Assembly: GCA_028023455.1 (NCBI GenBank)
Contig: JAQFVV010006274.1
Span: forward strand, 4,962,001 to 5,026,000
DNA: 64,000 bases
Source of the DNA: Epiperipatus broadwayi
Lineage: Eukaryota > Onychophora > Udeonychophora > Euonychophora > Peripatidae
Direction of reading: 5' to 3'
This document shows, piece by piece, positions 36,191 to 47,280 of the stretch. The notes below the pieces were generated by a model. That model saw nothing but the letters and a program-made list of their open reading frames with translations. It searched no databases and was not told the origin of the DNA. Position 1 is the stretch's first letter, and each line of letters begins with the position of its first letter. A program made the translations under genes and the position numbers.

Positions 36191-39100
36191 TCTTAGGTTT
36201 CAAACCCCTTTACTTTAGTTATAGTTAATGTGCATTTGAAGTAAAATGCAAAATTTTAATTTTATTTTATAGTGTAATTAAAATATTTAACCCATATTGT
36301 TTGTCATAGGTTTATTAGTTTAATTGATAACTGAGTGTTATAAAACAAAACGTGGAATATAAAATAAATTTTGTAGTTGATTACTAGAAGTGTAAGGTTA
36401 TATTTCTTCAGTTCTATAGGTTTATCAGAAGTAACTGATAATTAAAAACCATTTTCTTTACAGTAAAATATATGGATTTTATTTTGGTTCATTATTTAAT
36501 GTTAAAAATATAAGGTGTTTCACAAATCTATCAGGATGTTTTGATAGATGAAATGTGTTAAGATTTGAAATTTAAGAGATCATATTGTGTTATTTATTCT
36601 TATGTAAATTGTAACCAGTGATGCTAAATACATCCAAAATTTGTACTTATACCAATGAGAAAGAGATTAAATGTTTGCTTAACTATTTTTCTTATTTTGT
36701 TAATAAATATTTTATTATTCAAAATTGTATTTAGAATTCTTCTTTAACATTCATTCGTGTTTCATATTTCCACACATGCTCACACATTTATTTTATTTAA
36801 TGTGATATAATTGTATTTTCATTTAATTATGATAAACCTCCAGATATGATGATATTGATTTCCTTGATCCAAACACTGTATGAGATGCCAATTATTTACT
36901 GAGTTTCTAAAAGGGTTTTATTATTTAGTAATTGTTTAGATGATGAATTAAAATCAAAATGTGCCCGATTTCTTTCATTATCTAACTGCCATTATTTAGT
37001 TAGGGTATTGCTTAGTTTATATTATTATTTTCATAATATTAAATAATAGTTATTGAGAGATAGAGATTTTAGATTAAGCCATGCCATAAGTTAATTCCCT
37101 GAGATCTTCAATTTTTAATTCAGATTAAATATTAAATTCAGTTAATTAGATTAGATTAGTGTATAATTAAAAATTTAGTAATGATAGGTTTAGTTTAAGT
37201 TCAGATCCAACTTGTTATACATTATAGTTTCTAAATATTATATTTTAGTTATTAGTTTAATTTTCTAATATGGTAGAGGTTGTTCAATGCATGTGGATGA
37301 TGGGAGGAGGTGAAGTATAGATTATAATTAGTTAATTTTAGATGGGTAGAATTTTACCAATATAAATCTTATTTATTTTAAAATTTAATAAATGTTTTAT
37401 TCCTATTAATTTTAATATTTCCTCCCCTTTCTAATGTACATTGTACACCTCATAGACTTCTGTATCCCTCAACTGAGCTAGTTTAAGATGAAACTTTAAG
37501 AGCCTCATTGATAGCTTTAAAATAAGATAAGATTAGTTCGATAGTTTATTCTATGTTTGATAGAATTGGCACCCCGGGGTATTTGTTAGTGATGGTGATC
37601 GGTGGTGAGGGGTTACAATATATATATATATTGTGCCCTTTTCTTTAGGTCAGAATTAATTCACTATAGCAATTTACTAAAAAAATTTAAATTTAGGATA
37701 TGTTCCCTTTATACAATAATTATATTATATTGATAATCTTTTAAAAATTAAATTAAAGCAAGATAAAAATATTTAATGCCTAAAATTGTGCTAAATAACA
37801 TTAAAACAGTTAAATAAAGCTAAATGTATTAATTGCATATGGTTGGGAAAGCTGGCCATAATAAATAATGTAGCAATAAATGTTTAAAATATGTTTTAAA
37901 AGTTGAACTTTAATAGCTAAAATTTGTAATTAGATAAATACTATATTTTAAGGTATAAATTATATCTAATAATTATATTTAATATTATGTTTCAAAAGTG
38001 ATCGTTGTGGTAGGAAAATTTATAATTAATTCTATGCTTTCAAAATTATTATTCCAAATTTTATATTACATTATTTATTTAAATATAATAATTGTTGCAA
38101 TTAACATTTAATATTTTCCAGACAGAATTTTGATACAGTCTGTCTCAATTGCAAGTCATGTGACATGTATACAGTTATACATATGTGCTTACTAGTGTTT
38201 GTGTTAACAAAATTTCAAAATTACTTTAAAAAATTACACTATAGAATTAAAGATATTTATTTATCTATCACAAGAGCAAATATTAAATTGGTTGTTATAA
38301 AGTGTTTAAATAGTTTTATAACACGAATTTAGTTAATAAAAGTTAAATATTGTTTTTAAAAAATAGATACATTAAAAATAAAAGGTGGAATAAATTGATA
38401 AATATTGTTTTCTAAAAGTCATTTTGAAATGTTTAATTTTAATAAAGTTCAAAAATTGATTTAAAATTAATATTTTAAGTAATATTTTTAAATAAAAATG
38501 AGTCATATTTTATTTTTTAAATTTAATTGTGTGATACTGAAGTTCTATGCAAATTAAGTTATCAGTGAAAAGCGTAATCCATCAATAAAATGATGTATTT
38601 ATTTGGGTATAAATACTGATGCACAGCTAGTTTATATGTGTGATTCTTTCTAAAATTTTGTGCTTCTTTTAAATTTTTGTTTTATTAATCAATTTAGTGC
38701 TATAATAGCTCTCTTATAATTCATTTGCAACTGATAAGGATACCAATTTTAAGTATTTGCAAAGAGAGTATTATAAATAAATTACAATAAGTTTTATCTA
38801 AAGGATGCAGTGCTAAAAGTTAAATTCACTTGCCAGAATTTTTATCGAAACTTAATTCAACTTCATATTAAAATATTGAAATACCAACGAGTAATACTTG
38901 CCTATTTAAAAAGATTTTAAAAGTAAAAATTATAATTAATAATAAAGTATTAATAATTTTAGCAAGGAGAACCACTTTATTAAGTAAGGATGTATATTGG
39001 ACATTATGTGGAGAACTTAACAAGAAAGCTACTCGGAAATTAAAATTAATAATGAATTTTCTAGTAGTGAGATAGTCGTATCAGAAACTGATAAATAATA

Positions 39101-41830
39101 CGACAAAACTATTAATAAATTTTATAAGAAAAGTAAAGTTATGGAGGTAAAATGTTTTATCTTTTTGAAGAAAACATTATGGATAATTTAAAAAAAAAAA
39201 CTGCCATAAAATGATAGCTAAATGAAAAGTATTTAAAGCATATGTAATAAATCTATAATTTTAGAAGACTATACGCGTTGCAATGATTTGCTGAAAAGAA
39301 CCGATAATTGAAATTATGATGAAAATAACTATACTTGGATAAAGAAATGATAAATTATCCTGACAAATAAACCTTAGATATGATAAATTTATAAGTAACA
39401 AGAAATTATTGAATTCGTGGAAATATTTTAAAAATTGCGCAAAAACCATATCTGGATATCCAAATTTACATCGCCACAAGCTGGCATAGGATCCTAAGGA
39501 AAAGAAGCTTCAAATTATTATTTTCAAATATTATAGGTTGATTATTATTTCAATAATCATTGTTCTGAATAATAGACAATGAACTATATTATTTTACAAA
39601 CTTTTTCAGTACAGATCAATGATTATTTTTGCTAATAATTTTAGATTTTTTTTAGACGTCGAATTTTTTTTTTAGCATTTATTTTAAACTTTATTCGTCG
39701 TGTAGGAAGGAGTCTACGGCACATGTGTTGATCTTCAGGAGGATAATTTTGTTTTTGTCATCAAGCATTGGAACAAAAACCCTAGCAACAAAAGTTGGGG
39801 ATTTTAATCGCTCTTCAAGAGTTTTAAAAAAAAAAACGTTAAGGAAAATAAAAACATTTTATTTTATTTGTGTAAAGGACAATTCAAACTAGAAGTATAT
39901 GTAATTATGTCTTGATTTTTTTTATTAACCTTAGTTCTAATTATCACATTATTTAAAATAAGTAGAATAGGTACATAAATATTACTTTATTCACTAATAA
40001 TACTATAGTTTTTATAATAAATATTTTTGATAATTTTAAGTAAGTTAATATTTTAAGTGTGATAGTATGAATGTATATTATGCTTTACAATGTTTATTTT
40101 AATTTGTGGACAAGAAGACATCATAAGTGATTGACAAGTTGATATCACTTAAGTAATAGTTGTGGATATTGATATTTTATGATGTATTTTTATTTTAAAG
40201 ATTATTAACGAATTATATAATGTTGAAGTATGAATGTTGGATTATGTGTGAACGCATTTATACACACGTTAAACTTATAAGATTAGAATTTATTTATTCT
40301 AAGGATATGCATTCTTTGATTTCGTATTACTAGTATAATATAACATGATAAATATATTATATGATTCTTTTATAAAGGACTTTAATATTTCTTAGATATT
40401 TAAAGTATGGATAATAATCATTTTGTATTTTGTTCAAGATTATTGATAGGAAAGTAAAGTAACCTTTTTCTTGTTGATTAGTTGAGATCATTATAATTAC
40501 CACTGAATTTTATGTTATTTTGACTATGTTAGTTAGAATCATTGTCGATGTAGATTTGATAAATCTATAGGAAAATTTTATAAGATAGTGACTTGGTAGT
40601 AATTTTAAAAACATGAAACCAATGAGATATTATTAATGTAGGATTTATTATGGGAACAGGAATAAAATTTTATGATCTTATTAAGTATGCAGTACAGTTA
40701 ACAAAGCCCTGTAGCTGGTATATTTTATCTGTGGGCAGTGTTTATTTTATGTTGAATATTGATGTTCTAGAAAGCTGAAATAATAGCTTTGACATCGTTG
40801 TTGGTAGTGGAGGTCATTAGACAAATAAGTCATGCCTCTATTTTATTGATACACTGTGCCATGATGTCTAATATGTACTATTGAGTGAGACTCTAGTTTC
40901 TCCCTATGCCTACACATCTATTCACTATCACGATTTTCCAAAGCATTACATTGCACAGTATCGTATTTTTAAAAAGGAAATGATAAATAATTTAGAGTTT
41001 AAGGACTGTTATTTAATGAATAAGATAGGTTTGTTTACTTATGAGGATGAATAGAGTCAATGCTAAATGAATTTAAAAATCAAATGGAATTAAATGATAA
41101 AGAATCATAGAATATGTTCTATATTTATTTTAAAAATAAAATAAATTTCATGAATGAATGTAAATGAAGTGAAATTGCTCTAGAATTTTAAATAACTTCA
41201 AATTTTTTAAATTTTATAAATATTGCATATTTTTCAAAATGGATAATCTAGTAAAACAAAACAGTACAAGATAAGCATAGGTATATTTTGTAGTTATTTC
41301 AATAATTAAGAAGTACATCAATAATTGCAATTATTCCATATTAAAATAATACTAAATAAGAGATATTGGGTATAATAATATGATTAGCAATGATGTCCAC
41401 GTATTTTTATTAATAGAGCAACATTGGATATTTTGTGTTTAATAATAACATTGCAAAATGAAAAATTATTTAGTGATAAGATACACATTCGAGATATTAT
41501 ATTTTTTTTTATACTTCGTAACCAATGTATGCTTAAAGGAAGTATATTATAATGATATTTACTAAGAGATATTTAGAATTAACGTAAAGTAATTGTATCA
41601 TTATCATAAAATTTAACAAAGATGGTAATAGAAAATTGTATTTTTTTTTAAGTCGGAGTGAAGACTTTAAATTTATGTTTTCTTTTATTAGTTTACGATG
41701 AATCATAGATTTATAATGGTGCAAGACTTATTGTACAAATTGTAAATAGATCATTATTTATTTTATTTGAAATAAATAAATATAAACTCTTTCACCTTAG
41801 ATTCTTTATTAAAAGTGGTCAAAATACTTT
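36191..41830. other. Non-coding AT-rich DNA
   Basis: Over 5.6 kb with no supported gene. At 37565-37625 a short GC-rich stretch ('ccccgggg', 'gatcggtggtgaggggttac') interrupts the AT-rich background. Between 39655 and 39919 one plus-strand frame is open for 88 codons without an ATG near its start. Its middle ('IGTKTLATKVGDFNRSS') is less AT-rich than its flanks, but I recognise no domain. The remainder is AT-rich filler. Confidence 0.4.
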
Positions 41831-42153
41831 TAAAAAATAATTATAACATACACCAAATCTTTTAAAAACTTGTTTTTTATTTTTTTGCCACCAAAATGAA
41901 ACATATATTAAAATAGATTTCCAACGTTTCGACTATTTCTTTATTTTTTTCTATAGTCTTTTTCAAGGAACTAAAAATATATAAAAAGGAGAAAAAAAAA
42001 TTCATAACAATTTTTAAAACAAACAAAAATAAAAATCCTGTCACATACACATACTATTTTGGAAAATATATTCTTTACTTACTATGATTTCTTTTCCCAA
42101 CAGCTTCCAACTTTACATTTTGCCTAAATGAACATTTTATTGTTACAAAATAT
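41831..42153 (-). repeat. Left inverted arm with hammerhead-like motif
   Basis: Reverse complement of the right arm. On the minus strand at about 41921-41977 it reads TTCC, then TTGAAAA, a 6-bp stem GACTAT...ATAGTC with a long A-rich loop, GAAAC, GTT and GGAA. This has the layout of a type I hammerhead (stem I TTCC/GGAA, stem II GACTAT/ATAGTC), but the CUGANGA core has changed to UUGAAAA, so cleavage is unlikely. Confidence 0.6.
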
Positions 42154-42393
42154 TGTTTAAAATATAATGGTAAAGATATATCTTATGTGGGTAATACAAA
42201 GAATTTTTTAAAAACTAGATTAAAACAACATTTGTCAGATAGAAATTCAGCAATATATTTACATAAAGAAAAATTTGGTCATGTCAATCTTAAAATTACC
42301 CCTTTAGAATGTATAATTAAACAAAAAGAAAGATTTGAAAAGGAAAGTTTATACATAAAGATGTTAAATCCTGTTCTGAATAGAATATTATAA
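42094..42393 (+). pseudogene. GIY-YIG endonuclease C-terminal fragment of a Penelope-like element
   Basis: The frame ends at TAA 42391-42393 and can be read upstream through 'FTFCLNEHFIVTKYCL' into the left arm, without needing the GTG start at 42187. It shows the two halves of the GIY-YIG motif (I-V-T-K-Y, then I-S-Y-V-G), followed by 'KTRLKQH' (the conserved Arg-x-x-x-H region), 'AIYLHKEKFGHV' and a C-terminal Glu in 'ERFEKESLYI', as in the catalytic nickase domain of Penelope-like polyproteins. The length after the YVG motif (about 65 residues) fits. No start codon or RT domain precedes it, so this is only the 3' end of the original ORF. Confidence 0.75.
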
Positions 42394-42543
42394 TGTAAAG
42401 GAAAAGAGAAGAGAAGGAAATTTTTTTTTTTTTATTATTATTATTATTTTTTTTATTATGAAATTTAATAGAATGTTTTTGTTTTTAACAAGAAAGGAAT
42501 GTAGAAATGTGTTAATTGAAGATAAGATAATAATAAAAAATTA

Positions 42544-42866
42544 TATTTTGTAACAATAAAATGTTCATTTAGGCAAAATGTAAAGTTGGAAGCTGTTGGG
42601 AAAAGAAATCATAGTAAGTAAAGAATATATTTTCCAAAATAGTATGTGTATGTGACAGGATTTTTATTTTTGTTTGTTTTAAAAATTGTTATGAATTTTT
42701 TTTTTCTCCTTTTTATATATTTTTAGTTCCTTGAAAAAGACTATAGAAAAAAATAAAGAAATAGTCGAAACATTCGAAATCTATTTTAATATATGTTTCA
42801 TTTTGGTGGCAAAAAAATAAAAAACAAGTTTTTAAAAGATTTGGTGTATGTTATAATTATTTTTTA
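42544..42866 (+). repeat. Right inverted arm with hammerhead-like motif
   Basis: Inverted copy of the left arm. The hammerhead-like layout lies at about 42727-42782: TTCC, TTGAAAA, stem GACTAT (42739-42744) with ATAGTC (42761-42766), then GAAAC. Here the following segment reads ATTCGAAA instead of GTTGGAAA, so both stem III and stem I are weakened relative to the left arm. Confidence 0.6.
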
Positions 42867-43807
42867 TTTTATTTGTTGAAATAATATTTTGTTAAACTTG
42901 TTTTTTCAAAATTTGTATGTTGAGTTGATTTCTTTCCCACTTTGCAATATCTTAAAACCACAGAAGATTTGAACCAAAACATAATTCTTTGCACAGAAAT
43001 AAATAAAGTATTATTAAGAATTATAATATTTTCTTAAGATTATTTATTTAAGAATTTACATTATCTTTATGGTCATAAGTTAATTATTATAATATTATAA
43101 AGAATTATAATGCTATCCATTGTCACACATATATTTTTCAGATTATAAAATACTACCACATATTTATTGCAAGATCATATGAAAGATAAAAGATTGTTAT
43201 ATTATTTCTTTATTATTATTGTGGCGAATAAGAATTATAGTGGAGAAAAAGATATGTAAGATTAAATCATACAATGAAGAATATTATTATTATTTATTAT
43301 ATTTGTTATTAGTTAGGTGTGGTTGAGTATGATATTAAATCCCTTATCATGCTTTACTACAGTAATTTTTGATTAACTTAAAGTAGTTTGAAGAACCTGA
43401 GATTTATTTAGCTAAATTATTTTAAATAAAAGGATTGAGATTTATTTATTAGTGTAATCTTAATGATTAGCTATTACCGAAGTCGTAAAAATACTATACA
43501 TTTATTATTTGAAATAATAGGGGAGATAGTGTTCTTATGTCATTGGGATAGTATCCTGTGGGATATTGGCTCAATGTATTCTTTATTATCACTTGTATCT
43601 CACTTCCAAGTCTCATGATTTAATAAATATTTATTTATTTCATAAACTGAACCAATATTATTGTTTTATTAATTTGAGCTAGTAGAATAATTAATATTCA
43701 CGTAGAGTAATTTTATTTGTCAATTATATGCATTTAGCCGAGCATAATCATTAACTGAGCTAGATCCATTTTATTTTCATATATATTGACAACATTAAAG
43801 TTGAACA
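42867..43807. other. Non-coding AT-rich DNA
   Basis: No gene or repeat recognised. No family A LTR sequence lies in front of the gypsy pol that follows, so that element lost its 5' part (LTR, gag). Confidence 0.45.
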
Positions 43808-44278
43808 TTGATTGACTGCGGAAGCCAAGCTTCCATATTATCAGAATCAACATATCAAAATCTGGTAAGCATGAAAGGTGATATACCTTCATTGCCAGTA
43901 AAACAAATACAAGTAACTCTAGCAAATGGAAAGAGAAAAAAGTTGTCAAATAAACAAATTTGGATTACCTTCAAAATAAATAACACAGAGCTTGGGCATG
44001 TTTTTCTTATTATGCCTGGATTAATACATGAAGCCATAATAGGTGCTGACTTCATGAGTTTAAATGATTGTCAAATAGACTTTTATAATAAAATTTTTAC
44101 TTGTAAAAAGGAAAGGCTTAATTTTGAATATGGTGTGCATAACCTTTCCAATCAATTACTATGCATCCATAACACATTAACTGATGCTAGCATAAAGGCC
44201 GTCGATTCTAAATTAGGTGAAAAATTATATCAATTAATGTATAGCTTTAAAAGCATTTTTTTTCTAAAATCCCTGGAA
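43808..44278 (+). pseudogene. Gypsy pol remnant 2: retropepsin domain
   Basis: The frame begins directly at the active-site region: 'LIDCGSQASILSES', where D-C-G-S (Asp codon 43814-43816) takes the place of the usual D-T/S-G. About 70 residues later, 'AIIGADFMSLNDCQIDF' matches the conserved I-(I/L)-G-x-D-(F/L) block of Ty3/gypsy aspartic proteases. This protease would release the Gag and Pol proteins. A stop (43802-43804) precedes the frame, so gag and the protease N-terminus are missing. The frame runs to TAA 44279-44281 and is followed closely by the RT. Confidence 0.8.
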
Positions 44279-44307
44279 TAATAGAAGGGTATACCCATAG
44301 AATAAAA

Positions 44308-44842
44308 TTGAAGTGTAATGATCCTTTCCATCAAAAGATGTACCCAATCCCTTACCAATATCAGGACGAGGTACAGAGTCAAATAGACATGATGCTAGAG
44401 TGGGATATAATTAAAAAGTGCCCTTCTCCTTATGTAAACCCATTGGTTATTGTAAAGAAGGATGGCATATTAGGGTGTTTGGATGCTCGAATGTTAAATA
44501 CTATAACTGTGCCAGAGCATGACATTTCTCCACCTGTACATGAGCTCCTAACTAAATTTCATAAGAGGTCAATTTTCTTTACATTTGATTTAACAGCTAG
44601 TTATTGGCAAATACCGCTGCATGAGAATGATCAGCAGTATACAGCATTTTGATTCCAAGGCCAGTCATATGTTTTCAGACATATGCCTTTTGGTCTCATT
44701 AATAGCAGGGCTGGCTTAATCAGATGTTTGGACATGACTTTTTCAAAGCAATTAAAAGAAAAGATCATCATGTATGTGGACGATATTATCATTGCTTCAG
44801 ACAGTTTAGAAGAGCATCTCCAACATTTAGAATTGGTTTTTT
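44308..44842 (+). pseudogene. Gypsy pol remnant 2: reverse transcriptase core
   Basis: One frame with a single in-frame TGA (44650-44652) carries RT landmarks in order: 'YPIPYQYQDEVQSQIDMMLEWDII', 'SPYVNPLVIVKKDG', 'CLDARMLNTITVPEHD', 'FFTFDLTASYWQIPLHE' (first catalytic Asp), 'FQGQSYVFRHMPFGLIN' and 'MYVDDIIIASDS' (catalytic YVDD at 44773-44784). The frame ends at a TAA after 'HLELVF'. The TGA sits where related enzymes have a sense codon between TAF and FQGQ; CGA to TGA by C-to-T decay is a simple explanation. Confidence 0.9.
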
Positions 44843-44872
44843 AATGAATGTACTATAAAAAATGTCAAAATT

Positions 44873-45142
44873 AATTTGGAGAAGTGTTTAATAGCAGCTA
44901 AAGAAATTATTTTTCTGGGTCATTTAATAAATGAACATGGAATCCAGCCCCATCCAGAAAAGATTGCAGCTATTCAGAGCTTCCCCACACCAAAAACGGT
45001 AAAGCAACTGAAATCATTTTTTGGGTTATGTAATTACTATAACCGATTCTATCAAAATGTTGCTGAAGATACTGTACATTTATCCAAATTATTAAAGAAA
45101 GCTGAAAGTGGACTACTAATCATGATATTGAATTTAATATAA
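44873..45142 (+). pseudogene. Gypsy pol remnant 2: RT thumb and connection
   Basis: Shifted frame relative to the RT core. 'LEKCLIAAKEIIFLGHLINEHGI' is the conserved motif after YVDD (LGH). 'PEKIAAIQSFPTPKTVKQ' and 'FFGLCNYYNRFYQNVAE' are typical of Ty3/gypsy RT up to the connection region. It ends in a frameshift before the RNase H. Confidence 0.9.
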
Positions 45143-45169
45143 TTAAAAGTAAATTTTTAAAACATGTTA

Positions 45170-45470
45170 TTTTAATATATCCTGACTTCAACAAAACTTT
45201 TTATGTGCAAATAGATAGTAGTTACTATGGTCTGGGTGTAGTATTATATCAACTCGAGATGATCAGGTACCTCATGTATTGTATTTCTTGAGCAGACATC
45301 TAAGAGGTGCTGAATTGAATTACACTATTACTGAAAAGGAAACCCTAGCTGTTGTCTGGGCTTTTCAGAAATTATGTCAATTTTTATTAGGTTCTAATGT
45401 GATTGTATTGACCGACCATAGAAGCATAGAGTTTTTAAGTAAAAGCTACCTCAGTAATGAGACTTATTAG
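45170..45470 (+). pseudogene. Gypsy pol remnant 2: RNase H domain
   Basis: The domain starts with 'FYVQIDSSYYGLGVVLYQ' (first catalytic Asp, about 45212). After a frameshift near 45260 it continues with 'VLYFLSRHLRGAELNYT', 'TEKETLAVVWAFQKL' (catalytic Glu) and 'VIVLTDHRSIEFL' (catalytic Asp). This order and spacing are those of the gypsy RNase H that removes RNA from the RNA-DNA hybrid. Another frameshift at about 45465 leads into the tether. Confidence 0.9.
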
Positions 45471-45885
45471 GTGGAGCTTGTATCTCCAACAATTCACTTT
45501 CAGAGTTCTCTATATTGAAGGGAGACAAAATATCCCTGCTGATATTCTTAGCCGCCATACTATCTGTTTAATGTCACAAAATCCTGATACTCAAAACATA
45601 ATTATTAGTAATGTAGATTTGGTCAGGGATGAATCTATAGTTGATGATTATAATAATCTCACTATGATTCAGAGTCAGGATCAGAGATTAAATAGGATCA
45701 TGACTATCTTAAATAATCATGATAATATAAATAGCAAAAATAAACGTATTAAAATAATTTTTAGCAAGTATAAAATTTATCAAAATTTACTTATGTATAA
45801 TGTAAAATTTAATCAGGGGAAATCATGGAGGATAGTTGTACCTAACTCCATGATTGATAAATTGATCATGTATGAACAATCATAG
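45457..45885 (+). pseudogene. Gypsy pol remnant 2: RNase H end and tether to integrase
   Basis: It begins with 'RLIRWSLYLQQFTFRV' and 'EGRQNIPADILSRH', the universal end of gypsy RNase H (N-x-x-A-D-x-L-S-R). A less conserved linker of about 100 residues follows. It overlaps the integrase frame by 14 bases at its 3' end, where a frameshift occurred. Confidence 0.85.
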
Positions 45886-46534
45886 TAGTCATGGGCATTA
45901 TAAAGAACCAAAAATTATGTATGTTTTAAAATCTATATTTTATTGGAATAAAATTTATAAACGCGTAATTAGAAAAATTAAAATGTGTCCTATTTGCCTA
46001 AAATCTAAACATTGTAGTAAATCTTATGTAGGAATCATGCAGCCTATTATCCCACATCATCCTAATGAATTATTAGCGATCGATTTTTATGGGCCACTTC
46101 CACCATTCAATCGGCAAAAATTCATTCTCGTTACCTATGATGTTTTTAGTAAACTAGTCTCAGCTTATCCGGTACCTAAAACCAGCGCACATTATATAAT
46201 CAGATGCATGCTTAATTATCAATTCCTGTTAGTCGGAAAACCAGAAATAATCCTTACTGATCATGCTACTGCATTTATATCTAGTAGATGGAATGAGTGG
46301 ATTTGAACTCAAAACCGCAAACCCATTATGAGCTCCATAAGAAACCCGCAGTCTAATCCCTGCAAACGTGTTGTGCGGGAGCTCGGTAGATTATTCAGGG
46401 TTTATGTAGCCGATGATCACAAAAATGGGTTCATAAACTCTCTGAGGTTATTAATTATATCAATAGTACTTATAATGAATCCACCGGTTTTACACCTATC
46501 CGTCTACACCATGACAAACATGAGAAATTATTAA
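45872..46534 (+). pseudogene. Gypsy pol remnant 2: integrase
   Basis: The N-terminal zinc-binding part survives ('HGHYK' ... 'MCPICLKSK'). The catalytic core shows 'LAIDFYGPLP' (Asp codon 46082-46084) and 'IILTDHATAF' (Asp 46259-46261), 59 residues apart. Exactly 35 residues further, in 'NPQSNPCKRVVRELGRLF', the codon expected to encode the catalytic Glu is AAA (Lys, 46364-46366), a single G-to-A change. A TGA at 46304-46306 interrupts the same frame. Both changes make the enzyme dead. Frame shifts follow after about 46450. Confidence 0.9.
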
Positions 46535-46780
46535 TTCAAACACCTCTACCTATTATAAGAGAACCAATCAATGTAAATCAAGATATTAATCAGGCTAAAG
46601 TAAAGCTTTATATTATGGGTGCTAAGAGAGTAAAAAAATCCCATAATAGCCACATCCATTTAAAGTTGACGATCTAGTTCTTGTTAAAACACCCCATGTT
46701 AGCAACCTTCAAAGGAATCAATTTAAGAAATTCCTTGAATTATATGAGGGTCCATAATATATACATATATATATTGGGGA
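46535..46780 (+). pseudogene. Gypsy pol remnant 2: integrase C-terminal region
   Basis: Frame-shifted pieces resemble the end of gypsy integrases: 'INVNQDINQAKVKLYIMGAK', 'FKVDDLVLVKT', then 'FKKFLELYEGP'. The latter is the LYEGP motif of the C-terminal GPY/F-type module, which normally assists integration-site choice. The coding region fades into non-coding sequence at about 46770. Confidence 0.7.
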
Positions 46781-46784
46781 AAAT

Positions 46785-47280
46785 GGCAAGTGCTTGGGAG
46801 TATGTGATTTTGTACATATATTTCAAAACTTTTGACTATTTATCACTGAAATTTGATTTTAAATTTTGATGGGAAATGCCACCCATAAATAATTGAGAGG
46901 AAGATGTATAATTAATTAATTGATCGTTATATATGATTGCTTATATGCAAATTTTTTTTTGCTAGTGGGCAGATGTTGTAAAGGATGGAAGATCCACTCT
47001 TTCCATCTTTAGTGTCATTGTTTCGGCAAATGCTTGGGAGTATGTGATTTTGCACACGTTTCAGAACTTCTGATTATTTATTTATCATTGAAATTTAATT
47101 TTAAATTTAGATGGGAAATGCCACCCATAAATAATAGAGAGGAAGATGTATAATGAATTAATTGATTTAGGAATTACTGTTATCATCATTATATATGATT
47201 TCTTACATACAAATTTTTTTTTGTTAGCGGGTGGATGTTGTAAAGGATGGAAGATCCACCCTTTCCACCTTTAGTGTCAT
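46785..47280 (+). repeat. Tandem duplication of the gypsy 3' UTR plus LTR start, two units of about 240-262 bp
   Basis: 'tgcttgggagtatgtgattt' occurs at 46791 and 47031, and 'taaaggatggaagatccac' at about 46979 and 47241. Each unit runs from the end of pol through 'gatgggaaatgccacccata' to the first about 45 bases of the LTR. Copy 2 has an extra stretch of about 22 bp ('ggaattactgttatcatc'). In each unit a G-rich stretch ('ctagtgggcaga', 'ttagcgggtgga') stands just before TGTTGTAAAGG, which would be the polypurine tract and LTR start. Confidence 0.8.

Larger units (their letters stand above)
41831..42866 (+). mobile_element. Fold-back Penelope-like element remnant
   Basis: Two arms of about 323 bp (41831-42153 and 42544-42866) are nearly perfect inverted copies, surrounding a spacer of about 390 bp with a GIY-YIG endonuclease fragment. 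Penelope-like elements encode RT plus GIY-YIG and are flanked by pseudo-LTRs that may be direct or inverted and often contain hammerhead ribozymes. Both arms carry a decayed hammerhead-like motif. The RT is missing. The inner ends of the arms overlap the coding fragment, so the palindrome includes part of the gene. Arm identity is very high, with only a few mismatches, for example in the 'gaaacgttgg' / 'gaaacattcg' segment. Confidence 0.65.

Noticed and set aside
43734-44055. Minus-strand ORFs over the retropepsin
   Set aside because: Antisense to a clear protease frame; no motif of their own.
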